Source of the DNA: an uncultured Eisenbergiella sp.
GTDB lineage: Bacteria; Bacillota; Clostridia; Lachnospirales; Lachnospiraceae
DNA: 40,344 nucleotides
Reading direction: 5' to 3'
NCBI GenBank assembly: GCA_947626995.1
Contig: CANQUI010000017.1
Coordinates: 1 to 40,344, forward strand
Part shown: one piece after another, positions 16,057 to 24,598 of the stretch
Layout: each line of letters begins with the position of its first letter
Position numbering within the stretch: position 1 is the stretch's first letter
Notes under the pieces: model-generated
Seen by the model: the letters and a program-made list of their open reading frames with translations, nothing else
The model's database searches: none
What the model was told of the DNA's origin: nothing
Position numbers and translations under genes: made by a program

Positions 16057-17652
16057 TTAGACATCTTCTTCCTCTATCTCCATATGGATGACCTGGGTCA
16101 GATCCACATAAGAACGGTCAAACTCTTCTTTACTTTCCACGCTGCGGATCTGCGTTTCCACCGCCTTTCCGGCAAATTCGGAAAGCATCCGCTCCAGCGC
16201 CTCCTGATGACCGGGATTTCTGGCAAAATACTCCACAGCCATTTCATCCTGCAAAATGATCAGCAGCCGGTTCTCCTCTCCCAGGCTCAGCCGGGCGCCT
16301 TTTAAATACAATCTCATGGGCTGCGCTACCGTCCCCACAAACCCCCGCCAGTTTTTCACGATCCTGCCGATATCCTCCGGAATCGCCCTGGGCAGCTCGG
16401 GTTTTTTTTCTGTTTCCCTGCTCTGTTTCTCCTCTGCGGGCGGCGCTGCCGCGGGCGCTGTCACAGGCGCCGACTGCGCGCAGTGTTCCAGCTTTTCCAC
16501 GGTCTGCTCCAGATTTCGGATCCGATCCAGCAGCGCGTCCTCTCGGGTCTCCATCTGCGGGCGGCACAGGCGGATCAGCGTCATTTCAATTAAGACCCGC
16601 TTTTGCCCGGCGTAACGGATCCTGCCGGAGAGCTCGGAAAGATTGCGGATATAGCGCATAATGGCATCCGGTTCAGCCATCTGCGCCTCCTCTTTTAATC
16701 TTGCCAGATTCTCGCTGGATATGTCAATCACTTCTTCGCAGTCGTCTCCGGATGTTTTTACCAGCAAAAGATTGCGCAGATACCACGTAAAGTCGATGAC
16801 AAACTGGCCCAGATCCCGTCCCAGCATTACCACCTCGTCCAACAGCGTAATACAGCCGGATACTTCCCGTTTCAGGATATGGCGCAACATCCGGGAGAAC
16901 ACTTCCGTATCCACGGCACCCAGGACGGCAAGGACCTTATCGTACGTAAGGGTCTGCCCGAAATGAAAGGCCAGACACTGATCCAGCAGACTCCACGCGT
17001 CCCGCATGGCGCCGTCCGCCGATTTTGCGAGAAAGCGGAGCGCGCGATCCTCAATATCCAGCTCTTCCCCGGCCTCCTGCAGCGCCTCCTTCATGCGCGC
17101 CTCGATCTGGTCTACGCCAAGCCGCTTAAAATCATACCGCTGACACCGGGAAAGAATCGTAACCGGGATCTTATTGGCCTCCGTAGTGGCCAAAATAAAG
17201 ATCACGTAGGACGGCGGTTCTTCCAGCGTCTTGAGCAGGGCGTTAAAGGCTCCCGTGGAAAGCATGTGAACCTCATCGATGATATAGACCTTATATTTGC
17301 CCTCCGCCGGGGAATAGGAGACCTCGTCTACGATCTCCCTAATATTGTCCACGCCGTTGTTGGACGCCGCGTCGATCTCGATCACATTCATACTGGTGCC
17401 CGCCGCAATGGCGCGGCAGGAGTCGCAGACCATACAGGGATTCCCGTCCACCGGATGCTGGCAGTTCACGCTTTTGGCAAACAGCTTGGCAACGGACGTC
17501 TTGCCCGTTCCTCTGGTTCCGCAGAACAGATAGGCATGCCCGATCCGGTCGGCTTTGATCTGATTTTTTAAGGTTGTGACGATCGCGTCCTGTCCCTTTA
17601 CTTCTTCAAAGCGGGACGGACGAAATCTCCGGTACATCGCCGTATAGGACAT
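16057..17652 (-). CDS. dnaX: DNA polymerase III subunit gamma/tau
   Basis: A 531-residue clamp-loader ATPase. Near the N-terminus are Walker [10 protein letters not shown], a four-cysteine zinc module (one Cys in VNCQ, three in CMVCDSC), Walker B in [11 protein letters not shown], the SRC motif [10 protein letters not shown] and sensor regions. Domain III follows, then an Ala/Pro/Glu-rich linker and a C-terminal tau-like domain (about 430-520) for polymerase binding. It loads the sliding clamp together with delta and delta' (holB is in this window). The ATG has GGAGAG ten bases upstream. I saw no obvious frameshift signal for making a separate gamma. Confidence 0.96.
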   Translation of the reverse strand: MSYTAMYRRFRPSRFEEVKGQDAIVTTLKNQIKADRIGHAYLFCGTRGTGKTSVAKLFAKSVNCQHPVDGNPCMVCDSCRAIAAGTSMNVIEIDAASNNGVDNIREIVDEVSYSPAEGKYKVYIIDEVHMLSTGAFNALLKTLEEPPSYVIFILATTEANKIPVTILSRCQRYDFKRLGVDQIEARMKEALQEAGEELDIEDRALRFLAKSADGAMRDAWSLLDQCLAFHFGQTLTYDKVLAVLGAVDTEVFSRMLRHILKREVSGCITLLDEVVMLGRDLGQFVIDFTWYLRNLLLVKTSGDDCEEVIDISSENLARLKEEAQMAEPDAIMRYIRNLSELSGRIRYAGQKRVLIEMTLIRLCRPQMETREDALLDRIRNLEQTVEKLEHCAQSAPVTAPAAAPPAEEKQSRETEKKPELPRAIPEDIGRIVKNWRGFVGTVAQPMRLYLKGARLSLGEENRLLIILQDEMAVEYFARNPGHQEALERMLSEFAGKAVETQIRSVESKEEFDRSYVDLTQVIHMEIEEEDV

Positions 17653-17679
17653 GGCTGCTTTCTCTCCGCTACTTTAAAT

Positions 17680-17780
17680 TTCCCGGCAGGATACCCCGCC
17701 GGGAATGGTTGACGCAAGGACGTCCCGCAGGACGAAACATCCGCTGGTTTGCCGTCTGCCAATGGCAGCGGCGGTGTTTC
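17680..17780 (-). other. Highly structured spacer between pfk and dnaX
   Basis: The 140-base gap holds three potential hairpins on the minus strand. The first pairs GAAACA with TGTTTC and CCGC with GCGG (17771-17780 with 17734-17744) and encloses an inner stem (17764-17768 with 17756-17760). The second is a five-base stem at 17721-17734. The third is an eight-base stem (17698-17705 with 17680-17687) ending just upstream of the dnaX ribosome-binding site. It has no U-tract, so it is not a clear terminator. A structured leader, a processing site or a small RNA are possible. The SRP RNA that lies here in Bacillus was not recognised. Confidence 0.5.
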
Positions 17781-17792
17781 CTGTTATCCGGC

Positions 17793-18866
17793 TCAGTCGC
17801 CGAAGCTGATTCCCAGCATCTTCGCCTCTTTTACGATAGACGATTTGGGATCTACCATCTTCAGCTTGCCGGCCACATCCTCCAACGGAACCTTGACGAT
17901 CTCACGATTCTTATAGCCCACCATGAAACCATATTCGCCCTTGAGGATCAGCTTGCCGGCTTCCGAACCCAGACGGCTGGCAAATACTCTGTCGTAAGGG
18001 CAGGGGGATCCGCCGCGCTGCGTGTGTCCCGGTACGGTCACGCGCACATCCAGGCCGCTCTTTTTCTTGATGTCCTCCGCGATCTCATAGGAAACGGAAG
18101 GATATTTATAATTTTCCAGTTTTTTGCGGTATTCTTTTTTGGAAAGCTTCGCATCCTTCTTGGAAATCGCGCCTTCGGCCACCGCCAGGATGGTGAACGC
18201 GCTGCCCCGGTCATGCCGCTCCTTGATCTTCTCCACAATTTTGTCGATATCGTACGGGATCTCCGGGATCAGTATAATATCGGCGCCGCCCGCCATCCCG
18301 GCGTTCAGCGTCAAAAATCCCACCTTGTGTCCCATGACCTCCACGATAAACACACGTCCGTGAGAGGCGGCGGTGGTATGGATACAGTCAATGGCATCCG
18401 TCGCAATGTCCACAGCGCTCTGGAATCCAAACGTCATGTCCGTGCCCCAGAGGTCATTGTCGATGGTCTTGGGCAGCGTGACAACGTTCAGGCCCTGCTC
18501 CCGGAGCAGATTGGCGGTCTTGTGCGTCCCGTTGCCGCCCAGAATCACGAGGCAGTCCAGCTGCAGCTTGAAATAATTCTGCTTCATGGCCGCCACTTTA
18601 TCCAGGCCGTTTTCATCCGGATCCTGGATGGTCTTAAAAGGCGTACGGCTGCTGCCAAGGAAAGTGCCTCCCTTTGTCAGGATGCCGGAAAAATCCGCAT
18701 AGGTCAACAGGCGGAATTTCCCGTAGATCAATCCCTGATAGCCGTTTAAAAAGCCATAAATCTCCACATCCTCTTTGGCGTTGAAAAGCGTCTTGGCCAC
18801 ACCTCTCATCGCGGCATTCAGTGCCTGACAGTCGCCGCCGCTGGTCAACATACCGATCCTTTTCAT
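17793..18866 (-). CDS. 6-phosphofructokinase
   Basis: A 357-residue glycolytic kinase making fructose 1,6-bisphosphate. Motifs are the N-terminal GMLTSGGDCQALNAAMRG, GGNGTHKTA (110-114), PKTIDNDL (132-139), MGHKVGFLTLNAGMAGGAD and PGHTQRGGSPCPYDRV. In classic ATP enzymes the first motif is GGDGS and the second PGTIDND; in pyrophosphate enzymes they are GGDD and PKTIDND. This protein combines Gly with Lys, as in the group III ATP-type enzymes, plus an unusual Asn in place of Asp. The phosphate donor is therefore best left open. AAGGAGG precedes the start. It has its own promoter and lies upstream of dnaX. Confidence 0.93.
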   Translation of the reverse strand: MKRIGMLTSGGDCQALNAAMRGVAKTLFNAKEDVEIYGFLNGYQGLIYGKFRLLTYADFSGILTKGGTFLGSSRTPFKTIQDPDENGLDKVAAMKQNYFKLQLDCLVILGGNGTHKTANLLREQGLNVVTLPKTIDNDLWGTDMTFGFQSAVDIATDAIDCIHTTAASHGRVFIVEVMGHKVGFLTLNAGMAGGADIILIPEIPYDIDKIVEKIKERHDRGSAFTILAVAEGAISKKDAKLSKKEYRKKLENYKYPSVSYEIAEDIKKKSGLDVRVTVPGHTQRGGSPCPYDRVFASRLGSEAGKLILKGEYGFMVGYKNREIVKVPLEDVAGKLKMVDPKSSIVKEAKMLGISFGD

Positions 18867-18941
18867 AGAACATAACCCTCCTTAAAATGTACTGACCCCA
18901 TTTCCCGTCCCTTCTGATCCGCTCCGCGTCCAAGAAGCGGC

Positions 18942-18979
18942 GGCAATAAGCCTGAAGCCTGCCTTGCTCGCTTATTGCC
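18942..18979 (-). other. 5' leader hairpin of the pfk transcript
   Basis: Two perfect ten-base arms (GGCAATAAGC at 18970-18979 and its complement at 18942-18951) enclose an 18-base loop that can itself pair in part. The hairpin lies at the predicted transcription start, so it would cap the 5' end of the pfk message. Such end hairpins often protect mRNA from RNase attack. Confidence 0.68.
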
Positions 18980-18982
18980 TTC

Positions 18983-19011
18983 ATTATACCCTATTTTTTA
19001 TGGTTACACAA
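18983..19011 (-). promoter_or_regulatory. Promoter of pfk
   Basis: The minus strand has TTGTGT (19006-19011), a 17-base spacer and a perfect TATAAT (18983-18988). It lies 20 bases past the rsmI stop codon. Transcription would start near 18976, giving a leader of about 110 bases. Confidence 0.75.
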
Positions 19012-19031
19012 GCCGTGGCTGCGAATTTCTG

Positions 19032-19895
19032 TCAGTCCTGCCCGCCGGTTTCGTCCCTGTCCAACAGCGCCTGATAGAGGTCGCGCTTGCGCAGCCCTCT
19101 GTCTTTTGCCGCCTGCTTCATGGCGTCCTTGCGCGCCATTCCATGCTCTTCATAAAGCCGGACATGATCCGCCAAAGGCAGACCGTCCCATTTGGCGTAT
19201 CGGACGGCCTGTTTTTCTTCCCTGCTTTTTCCCTCCAGGACCAGCACATATTCTCCCCGGGGCTCATGGGTCCCGTAAAAATCCAGCGCGCACTCCAGCG
19301 TAGTGGGCGTTACGCTTTCGAATTTCTTGGTCAGCTCCCGGCAGATCGTAATCCTTCGGTCCCCCAGCGTCCGATACAGTTCGTCCAGCGTCCGTTTCAG
19401 GTGATGGGGCGCCTCATAAAAAATCATGGTCCTGGATTCTTCCGCACATTCCTCCAGCACCTGCGCCTTCTCTTTTTTGTCCGCCGGCAAAAAGCCTTCG
19501 AAGCAAAAACGCCTGGCAGACAGACCCGACAGCGTCAGCGCCGTGATACAGGCCGCGGGCCCGGGCAAACTTGTGACGGTGATTTTCTGCTCCTGACACA
19601 TCCGCACCAGCACCTCGCCCGGATCGGAAATGGCCGGAGTCCCCGCGTCCGTGATCAGCGCCACATCCTTTCCGCTCTGCATCTGCCGGATCAGCTCTCT
19701 TGCCTTTTCCACCTTATTGTGTTCATGATAGCTGGTCATCGGCGTGTGGATCTGAAAATGATTCAGGAGTTTGATGCTGTTGCGGGTATCTTCCGCGGCG
19801 ATCAGATCCACCGTACGCAGCGTTTCAATTCCGCGCAGCGTCATATCCCCCAGATTCCCAATGGGAGTTGCGCATAAGTATAAGGTTCCCGCCAT
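19032..19895 (-). CDS. rsmI: 16S rRNA (cytidine(1402)-2'-O)-methyltransferase
   Basis: A 287-residue SAM-dependent tetrapyrrole-methylase-fold enzyme that methylates C1402 of 16S rRNA. It starts with the signature LYLCATPIGNLGDMTLRG and continues with EDTRNSIKLLNHF, TDAGTPAISDPGE, LPGPAACITAL and FYEAPHH. The ATG at 19895 is chosen because GGAGGGG lies just upstream and the family begins here; the frame's upstream extension is out of character. It lies 13 bases after the GH-like lipoprotein gene in the conserved holB-ricT-trmN6-rsmI neighbourhood. Confidence 0.96.
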   Translation of the reverse strand: MAGTLYLCATPIGNLGDMTLRGIETLRTVDLIAAEDTRNSIKLLNHFQIHTPMTSYHEHNKVEKARELIRQMQSGKDVALITDAGTPAISDPGEVLVRMCQEQKITVTSLPGPAACITALTLSGLSARRFCFEGFLPADKKEKAQVLEECAEESRTMIFYEAPHHLKRTLDELYRTLGDRRITICRELTKKFESVTPTTLECALDFYGTHEPRGEYVLVLEGKSREEKQAVRYAKWDGLPLADHVRLYEEHGMARKDAMKQAAKDRGLRKRDLYQALLDRDETGGQD

Positions 19896-19908
19896 TTTCC
19901 CCTCCGTT

Positions 19909-21333
19909 TTAAGGCGTTGTCCCGCCGACCGGCTCTTCCTGCGGGCCCAACAGTCCGTCCTCCGTATAGCGGTTCGCCGCGTTCCAGAGGATCCATTCTT
20001 CATATCCGGCATCATACACGGCCTGGATCTGCGCCCGGATCTGTTCCGGCCCATAGGCGATATGCCCCTTCACCCAGGTGGCCGTGAAATCCTGCAGCCA
20101 TGGCCGCACGTCTGCCCGCACACCCTCCATCGGCTCCGGCAACGCCGGTTCTTCCCTGTCTTGCTTTGCCGTTGTTTCCAAAACCCCGTTGCCGGACACC
20201 TCCCCGTCGTTTCCGGAGACGGCCGCATCATTTTCGGAGACGGCCCCGTCGTTTCCGGAAACGTCCTCTTTGGGGGCGGATATGCCCGCCAGCGTCATGC
20301 GGGAAGCCCGCATGGCGGCCAGCACCGTATCATACGGCTGGGCGTCCGGCACCGGAATGTGATAATTGTAAGGACCGTAATGAGACGGATAGACCATGGG
20401 GCTGATATAGTCCAGATATTTTGCCAGCGCGGCATAGTCCTGCCCCACGATCCGCTGATCCGTCAGGCTGTCAATGACCACCCCGTAGACGTCGGCGGAA
20501 ACCGCAGCGCCCATGGCATGCAGGCTGTCCGCCATATCCGCCGCAAATTCTTCAATGATCTGTGTTTTTTCCACGCCGTCCGCCCCGGGTCCGAAATCCA
20601 CGTTTTTCATCCCCGAATCGGTGGAAAAGCGAATGTAGTCAAACTGCACCTCGTCAAACCCCAGGCGCACCGCGCCCGCCGCGATCTGCCGCAGGTACTC
20701 CCACGCCTGTTTTTCATAGGGATTGATCCAGGCCAGACCGGATTTGTCCCGAAAGACGCTGCCGTCTGTAAGGTGCAGACACCATTCCGGTTTGGCTTCC
20801 GCCAGAAGCGGATCGCGAAACGACACGATCCTGGCGATGAGGTAAATGTGCTTCTCCTTACATTTTCGGATCAGGGCGGGCATATCCCGTACATACCGTT
20901 TTACGGAGCCAATCTCGTTTGCCAGCGGCGCGTCCATCTCGCAGACCACGTATCCTTCGTCGTTTTTGATGTCGATGACGATGGCGTTTAACTCCGTCCT
21001 GTCCACCAGTTCAATCAGATCATCCATTCCGTCGGTTCCGGCCATGGCGCCCGTCACATAGATTCCCTTCACCTTTGGCCGTTTGGCTTTTTCCGACGGC
21101 TGTTCGTCTTTTGTTTCCTCCGTCTCCGTCTCCGTCTCTGTCTCCGTTTCGGTTTCCCCGGCCGTTTTGTCTACGACCGTCTCTGCAGATTCCTCCGACA
21201 GCTCCGCCATCACTTCCACCGCCCGGGGCTCTGACGGGCCGCCGCAGCCAAAGAGCAAAAGGAGCCCCACAGCGCCGCACAGCAGTCCCGTTTTCTTTTT
21301 TCTTCTAATACCCGTACTCCTCGCAGATTTCAT
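19909..21333 (-). CDS. Putative glycoside hydrolase lipoprotein (DUF4015 type)
   Basis: A 474-residue exported lipoprotein. After a basic N-terminus, LLLLFGCGG is the lipobox region. An acidic linker with repeated Thr-Glu pairs follows, and then a TIM-barrel-like domain (KVKGIYVTGAMAG, LNAIVIDIKNDEG, AWINPYEKQAWEYLRQIA, LGFDEVQFDYIRF, YISPMVYPSHYG) of the putative glycoside hydrolase family once called DUF4015. Substrate and activity are unknown. The domain is interrupted by a repeat-rich insertion of about 50 residues. The ATG at 21333 is preferred over a GTG 12 bases earlier. It overlaps the end of trmN6 by 29 bases, so it is probably expressed with it. Confidence 0.82.
   Translation of the reverse strand: MKSARSTGIRRKKKTGLLCGAVGLLLLFGCGGPSEPRAVEVMAELSEESAETVVDKTAGETETETETETETEETKDEQPSEKAKRPKVKGIYVTGAMAGTDGMDDLIELVDRTELNAIVIDIKNDEGYVVCEMDAPLANEIGSVKRYVRDMPALIRKCKEKHIYLIARIVSFRDPLLAEAKPEWCLHLTDGSVFRDKSGLAWINPYEKQAWEYLRQIAAGAVRLGFDEVQFDYIRFSTDSGMKNVDFGPGADGVEKTQIIEEFAADMADSLHAMGAAVSADVYGVVIDSLTDQRIVGQDYAALAKYLDYISPMVYPSHYGPYNYHIPVPDAQPYDTVLAAMRASRMTLAGISAPKEDVSGNDGAVSENDAAVSGNDGEVSGNGVLETTAKQDREEPALPEPMEGVRADVRPWLQDFTATWVKGHIAYGPEQIRAQIQAVYDAGYEEWILWNAANRYTEDGLLGPQEEPVGGTTP
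20188..20271 (-). repeat. Four degenerate 21-base tandem repeats inside the GH-like gene
   Basis: Units at 20188-20208, 20209-20229, 20230-20250 and 20251-20271 share most bases. They encode a seven-residue repeat of the type VSGNDGA / VSENDAA / VSGNDGE. The copies differ at several positions but stay in frame. They lie in an insertion between two conserved blocks of the hydrolase domain. A second simple repeat in the same gene (21117-21156, TCCGTC-like hexamers) encodes the Thr-Glu linker. Confidence 0.8.
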
Positions 21334-22063
21334 TCGTATAAACACCCTGTCTCTGAAAAATGATCAGCGGCTTTTCTATCGTAAGCCGCGGGTTTGCGCC
21401 CCGTATGGCCTGCAGCAGCACCAGATTCGGTTCCCGGTCCGCATAAGGATAAACCAGCCGCATCCGCTTGGGCTCCAGTTTGCAGCGCGACAGCGTGACC
21501 AGAATTTCGGCCAGCCGAAACGGCCGGTGTACCAGGAAGAAACTTCCGCCCGTACGCAAAAGCCCCGCCGCCGCCGCTGCTGCGTCCGCAAACGTACAAA
21601 GGACTTCGTGCCGCGCGATGGCCTTTGGCGCCGATGGATTGGGCAGACCGTGACGGCCCGGCATATAAGGGGGATTGCAGGTCACCACATCAAAAGAAGC
21701 AGCCGCGAAATATTTGCCTGCTTCCCGGATATCCCCTTCTGTAACTGTGATCCGGCCGTTCAGACCGTTCAGCGCCACGCTGCGCCGCGCCATATCCACA
21801 CTTTCGGGCTGGATCTCCAGTCCTGTCAGGTGCGACGCTTCCGTCCTGGCCGCCAGCAAAATGGGAAGGATGCCCGTTCCCGTTCCCAGATCCAGCACCC
21901 GGTCCCCCGGCTTTACGCCCCGGGACGCAAAACCGGAAAGCAGAACCGCATCCATCCCAAAACAGAATCTTCCCGGATCCTGTATGATCCGGTACCCGTT
22001 TCTTTGCAGATCGTCCAGGCGCTCGCCGGGCCGTAAAAGAGGGCCCTGCTTTTGCTCAGTCAT
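21305..22063 (-). CDS. tRNA1(Val) (adenine(37)-N6)-methyltransferase family protein
   Basis: A 252-residue SAM-dependent methyltransferase. The SAM pocket is VLDLGTGTGILPILL and the amino-methyl-transfer motif is NPPY in VVTCNPPYMPG. The N-terminal block GYRIIQDPGRFCFGMDAVLLSGF is typical of the TrmN6/YabB group that modifies A37 of tRNA-Val, though members with other targets exist. Its start overlaps the end of ricT by eight bases. The order ricT, then this gene, then rsmI matches Bacillus (yaaT, yabB, yabC). Confidence 0.9.
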   Translation of the reverse strand: MTEQKQGPLLRPGERLDDLQRNGYRIIQDPGRFCFGMDAVLLSGFASRGVKPGDRVLDLGTGTGILPILLAARTEASHLTGLEIQPESVDMARRSVALNGLNGRITVTEGDIREAGKYFAAASFDVVTCNPPYMPGRHGLPNPSAPKAIARHEVLCTFADAAAAAAGLLRTGGSFFLVHRPFRLAEILVTLSRCKLEPKRMRLVYPYADREPNLVLLQAIRGANPRLTIEKPLIIFQRQGVYTNEICEEYGY

Positions 22064-22976
22064 CCAGCTTCGACCTGCCTCCCTTTTTTTCCTCCCGTTC
22101 CAGCTTCTCCAGTTCCTTCAGTTCCTTTTCGTCCGCATTGTCGTTTTTACGTCCCCGTCCGTGCCGTTTCCGGAACCGCAGCTGATCCGCATGGTACTCG
22201 CGGATCTCCTTTTCATCGTTTACATCCACGATCACCTTCACCTGCTGGCGCAGTACGTTGACCCCGGAGACCTCTCCCTTTAAACCGTCCTCCGTGACCA
22301 CGGAATCTCCTATGCCCGGCAGCTTGCGGTTCAATTCCTCATACGTCTCCTCTTCGTGTTTCAGACAGCACATCAGCCTGCCGCAGACGCCGGAGATCTT
22401 CGTCGGATTTAAAGAAAGATTCTGCTCCTTCGCCATTTTGATGGAGACGGGAATGAATTCGGACAAATGGCTGTGACAGCAAAGCTCTCTGCCGCAGATC
22501 CCCATACCACCCAAAATCTTTGTCTCGTCCCGCACGCCGATCTGCCGCAGTTCGATCCGGGTCTTAAAAACGCTGGCCAGATCCTTCACCAGCTCCCTGA
22601 AGTCGATCCTTCCGTCCGCCGTAAAATAAAATAATACTTTATTGTTGTCAAACGTATATTCCGCGTCGATGAGCTTCATATCGAGTCCGTGCTTCTCGAT
22701 CTTTTCCAGACAAATGCGAAAGGCGTCCTTTTCTTTTTTCTTATTTCCCGCCTCCTGCTCATCGTCCCGCTGTGTGGCAAGACGGAGAACGGGCTTTAAG
22801 GGCTGCACCACCTTGTCGTCCTCCACTTCCCGCGGCGCGCCCACCACCGTGCCGTATTCCACGCCCCTGGCGGTCTCTACGATCACATGGTCGTCTCTTT
22901 TTACCTGAAAATCCAGCGGATCAAAATAGTAGACCTTCCCCGCCGTGCGAAATCTCACACCGATTACTTTTGTCAT
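22056..22976 (-). CDS. ricT: Stage 0 sporulation/RNA-processing regulator RicT (PSP1 domain)
   Basis: A 306-residue PSP1-family protein. The N-terminus (GVRFRTAGKVYYFDPLDF) and the conserved cysteine clusters CGRELCC and CGRLMCC are as in B. subtilis RicT/YaaT, where cysteines hold an iron-sulfur cluster and the protein works with RicA and RicF in RNase Y maturation of mRNA and in the phosphorelay to Spo0A. The lysine/glutamate-rich tail from about 270 is not conserved. GGAGGTTAT precedes the ATG. No ricA or ricF homologue is in this window. Confidence 0.94.
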   Translation of the reverse strand: MTKVIGVRFRTAGKVYYFDPLDFQVKRDDHVIVETARGVEYGTVVGAPREVEDDKVVQPLKPVLRLATQRDDEQEAGNKKKEKDAFRICLEKIEKHGLDMKLIDAEYTFDNNKVLFYFTADGRIDFRELVKDLASVFKTRIELRQIGVRDETKILGGMGICGRELCCHSHLSEFIPVSIKMAKEQNLSLNPTKISGVCGRLMCCLKHEEETYEELNRKLPGIGDSVVTEDGLKGEVSGVNVLRQQVKVIVDVNDEKEIREYHADQLRFRKRHGRGRKNDNADEKELKELEKLEREEKKGGRSKLDD

Positions 22977-22999
22977 CTATAACCTCCTGAACACAACGT

Positions 23000-23989
23000 T
23001 TAATTCTCCTGAATGGTCATAAGCAGAAGCTGCATGGTCAGATCAAAACCGACATTGGCCGCCAGCCTGGCCTTGGCCTTGTCCAAAGCTTCCAGAATCT
23101 TCTCGATCCCTTCATAAGAGCTTCTGTCCGCCACCTTTTTAATATACTGTATCTCCTCCCTGAAAATCAAGTGATTTGCATCATTCATCGCCTTAAACAG
23201 CAGCACGTCCCGGTACCAGATGGAAAGGATATCCAGATAATCCGTCACGTCGAGCTGGTATTCGGTGATTTTTTTGATGGCGGCCACAATCTCGGAAAGC
23301 TCCATCTCATGGATATATTTTAACAGCGTGACAGCTTCTTCCTTAACCTTGTCAAATTCCTCGCTGGAAGCCAGCAGCTTTGCCCGTCCCACATTTCCCC
23401 GGGCGAACGCCGTACATACCTCGGCCTTATAATCGGGCACCCGCAGCGTCTCCATCAGGTATTTTTTTACAAGGGCGTCCGGCACCGGCTTCATGTGCAG
23501 CTGCACACACCGGCTCAGGATGGTGGGAAGCATGGATTCCAGACTGTTGGTCAGAATCAGGATCACGCCGTACGCCGGCGGCTCTTCCAGCGTTTTCAGC
23601 AGCGCGTTCTGCGCCTGAGGCGTCATCTTTTCCCCTTCGCTGATGAGATAGATCTTATACGGTCCCTGATACGGCTTGATCCCCATATCGGCGTTGATCT
23701 TTGACCGGATATCCTCCACGCTTATGAGGTTGGGCCTTTCCGGCACCAGACGAATGATATCCGGATGGTTGCCGGAGAGCGCCTGCTTACAGGAATGACA
23801 TTCCTGGCACGGCTCGACTCCTCCTTTTTCACACTGCAGCGCCATCGCAAATACCTTCGCGATAAATTCCTTTCCGGAATTGCGCTCTCCGCTGATCAGA
23901 TACGCATGCGAAATCCTTCGCGTTTGCAGCGCGGTCTGAAGATGCTCCCTGATCTGTTCCTGCCCTATAATATCCCCGAATCCCGCCAT
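23000..23989 (-). CDS. holB: DNA polymerase III subunit delta'
   Basis: A 329-residue clamp-loader subunit related to DnaX. It starts FGDIIGQEQIREHLQTALQT. The P-loop position reads GERNSGKEF, a degenerate Walker A as expected for a non-ATPase delta'. A zinc module (CEKG...CQECHSC) and the LLKTLEEPP and LSRCVQLHM motifs are present. AGGAGGGAG lies seven bases before the ATG. It is followed by ricT after a short gap, the usual order in Firmicutes. Confidence 0.94.
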   Translation of the reverse strand: MAGFGDIIGQEQIREHLQTALQTRRISHAYLISGERNSGKEFIAKVFAMALQCEKGGVEPCQECHSCKQALSGNHPDIIRLVPERPNLISVEDIRSKINADMGIKPYQGPYKIYLISEGEKMTPQAQNALLKTLEEPPAYGVILILTNSLESMLPTILSRCVQLHMKPVPDALVKKYLMETLRVPDYKAEVCTAFARGNVGRAKLLASSEEFDKVKEEAVTLLKYIHEMELSEIVAAIKKITEYQLDVTDYLDILSIWYRDVLLFKAMNDANHLIFREEIQYIKKVADRSSYEGIEKILEALDKAKARLAANVGFDLTMQLLLMTIQEN

Positions 23990-24007
23990 AGCACTCCCTC
24001 CTGCTCA

Positions 24008-24595
24008 TCATAAAAGCGCGCGCAGATAACCTCGTATTTCCTCCAGACAGCAATTGAAATCCTCGTTGACAAACCGTCTCAAAATGCCTGCTGCCGCTAT
24101 CCTGTCCTCCGAAAAATCCGTTTCGTCCGCCAGAAAACGCCGGCACATTTCCGCGTATCCGGGCCGGCTCTGCCGCCGTTCCCTCTCCAGCGCCCGCTGC
24201 AGCCGTATTCCGTCCTCCAGCTCCACATATACCGGCACCACGGCCGATTCTCCAAAGTAACGCCTCACGGACTGATAGGATTGGAGCGTCCCCACCATCA
24301 GGTAATGATACCGCGACAGATCGATCTGTCCGTCGTCCGCCGTAAAATAATTCCAGATTCCGTATACGGTATGATAGGCGCGCGCCTCGATCAGCCGCCC
24401 CGCCTTTCGGATTTCTTCCAATCCGTTTTCGTCCGTAAAAAAATAATCCGTTCCGTTTTTTTCCCCGGTTCGCATGGGCCTTGTGGTATACGGGACCAGC
24501 GTACGGAAGGAAAACTCTTTTTCCTTTTGCAGCTCTTTAAAGATCGTGTCTTTTCCGGAAGCGCTTTTCCCCATGATATAAACAATTTTACCCAT
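24008..24595 (-). CDS. Guanylate kinase-like protein
   Basis: A 195-residue P-loop kinase starting IVYIMGKSASGKDTIFKELQ. It has the guanylate-kinase-type nucleotide block (FRTLVPYTTRPMRTGEKNGTDYFF) and the later GTLQSYQSVRRYFGE. The P-loop is GKSASGKD instead of GPSGVGKST, and the C-terminal half diverges from housekeeping Gmk, so it is probably a paralogue. It occupies the place where thymidylate kinase (tmk) lies in Bacillus, between the decarboxylase-type gene and holB. The substrate is not certain. It begins three bases after glpK ends. Confidence 0.82.
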   Translation of the reverse strand: MGKIVYIMGKSASGKDTIFKELQKEKEFSFRTLVPYTTRPMRTGEKNGTDYFFTDENGLEEIRKAGRLIEARAYHTVYGIWNYFTADDGQIDLSRYHYLMVGTLQSYQSVRRYFGESAVVPVYVELEDGIRLQRALERERRQSRPGYAEMCRRFLADETDFSEDRIAAAGILRRFVNEDFNCCLEEIRGYLRALL

Positions 24596-24598
24596 CTC

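Noticed and set aside
16057-17652. Programmed frameshift in dnaX making a short gamma subunit
   Set aside because: No A-rich slippery run followed by a hairpin was seen at the expected place in the gene.
17653-17792. SRP (4.5S-like) RNA upstream of dnaX
   Set aside because: The place fits Bacillus synteny, and GAGAAAGCAGCC resembles part of the SRP core, but the conserved GGTCAGG...GGAAGGAAGCAGC tetraloop region is absent and the similar bases belong to the dnaX ribosome-binding region.
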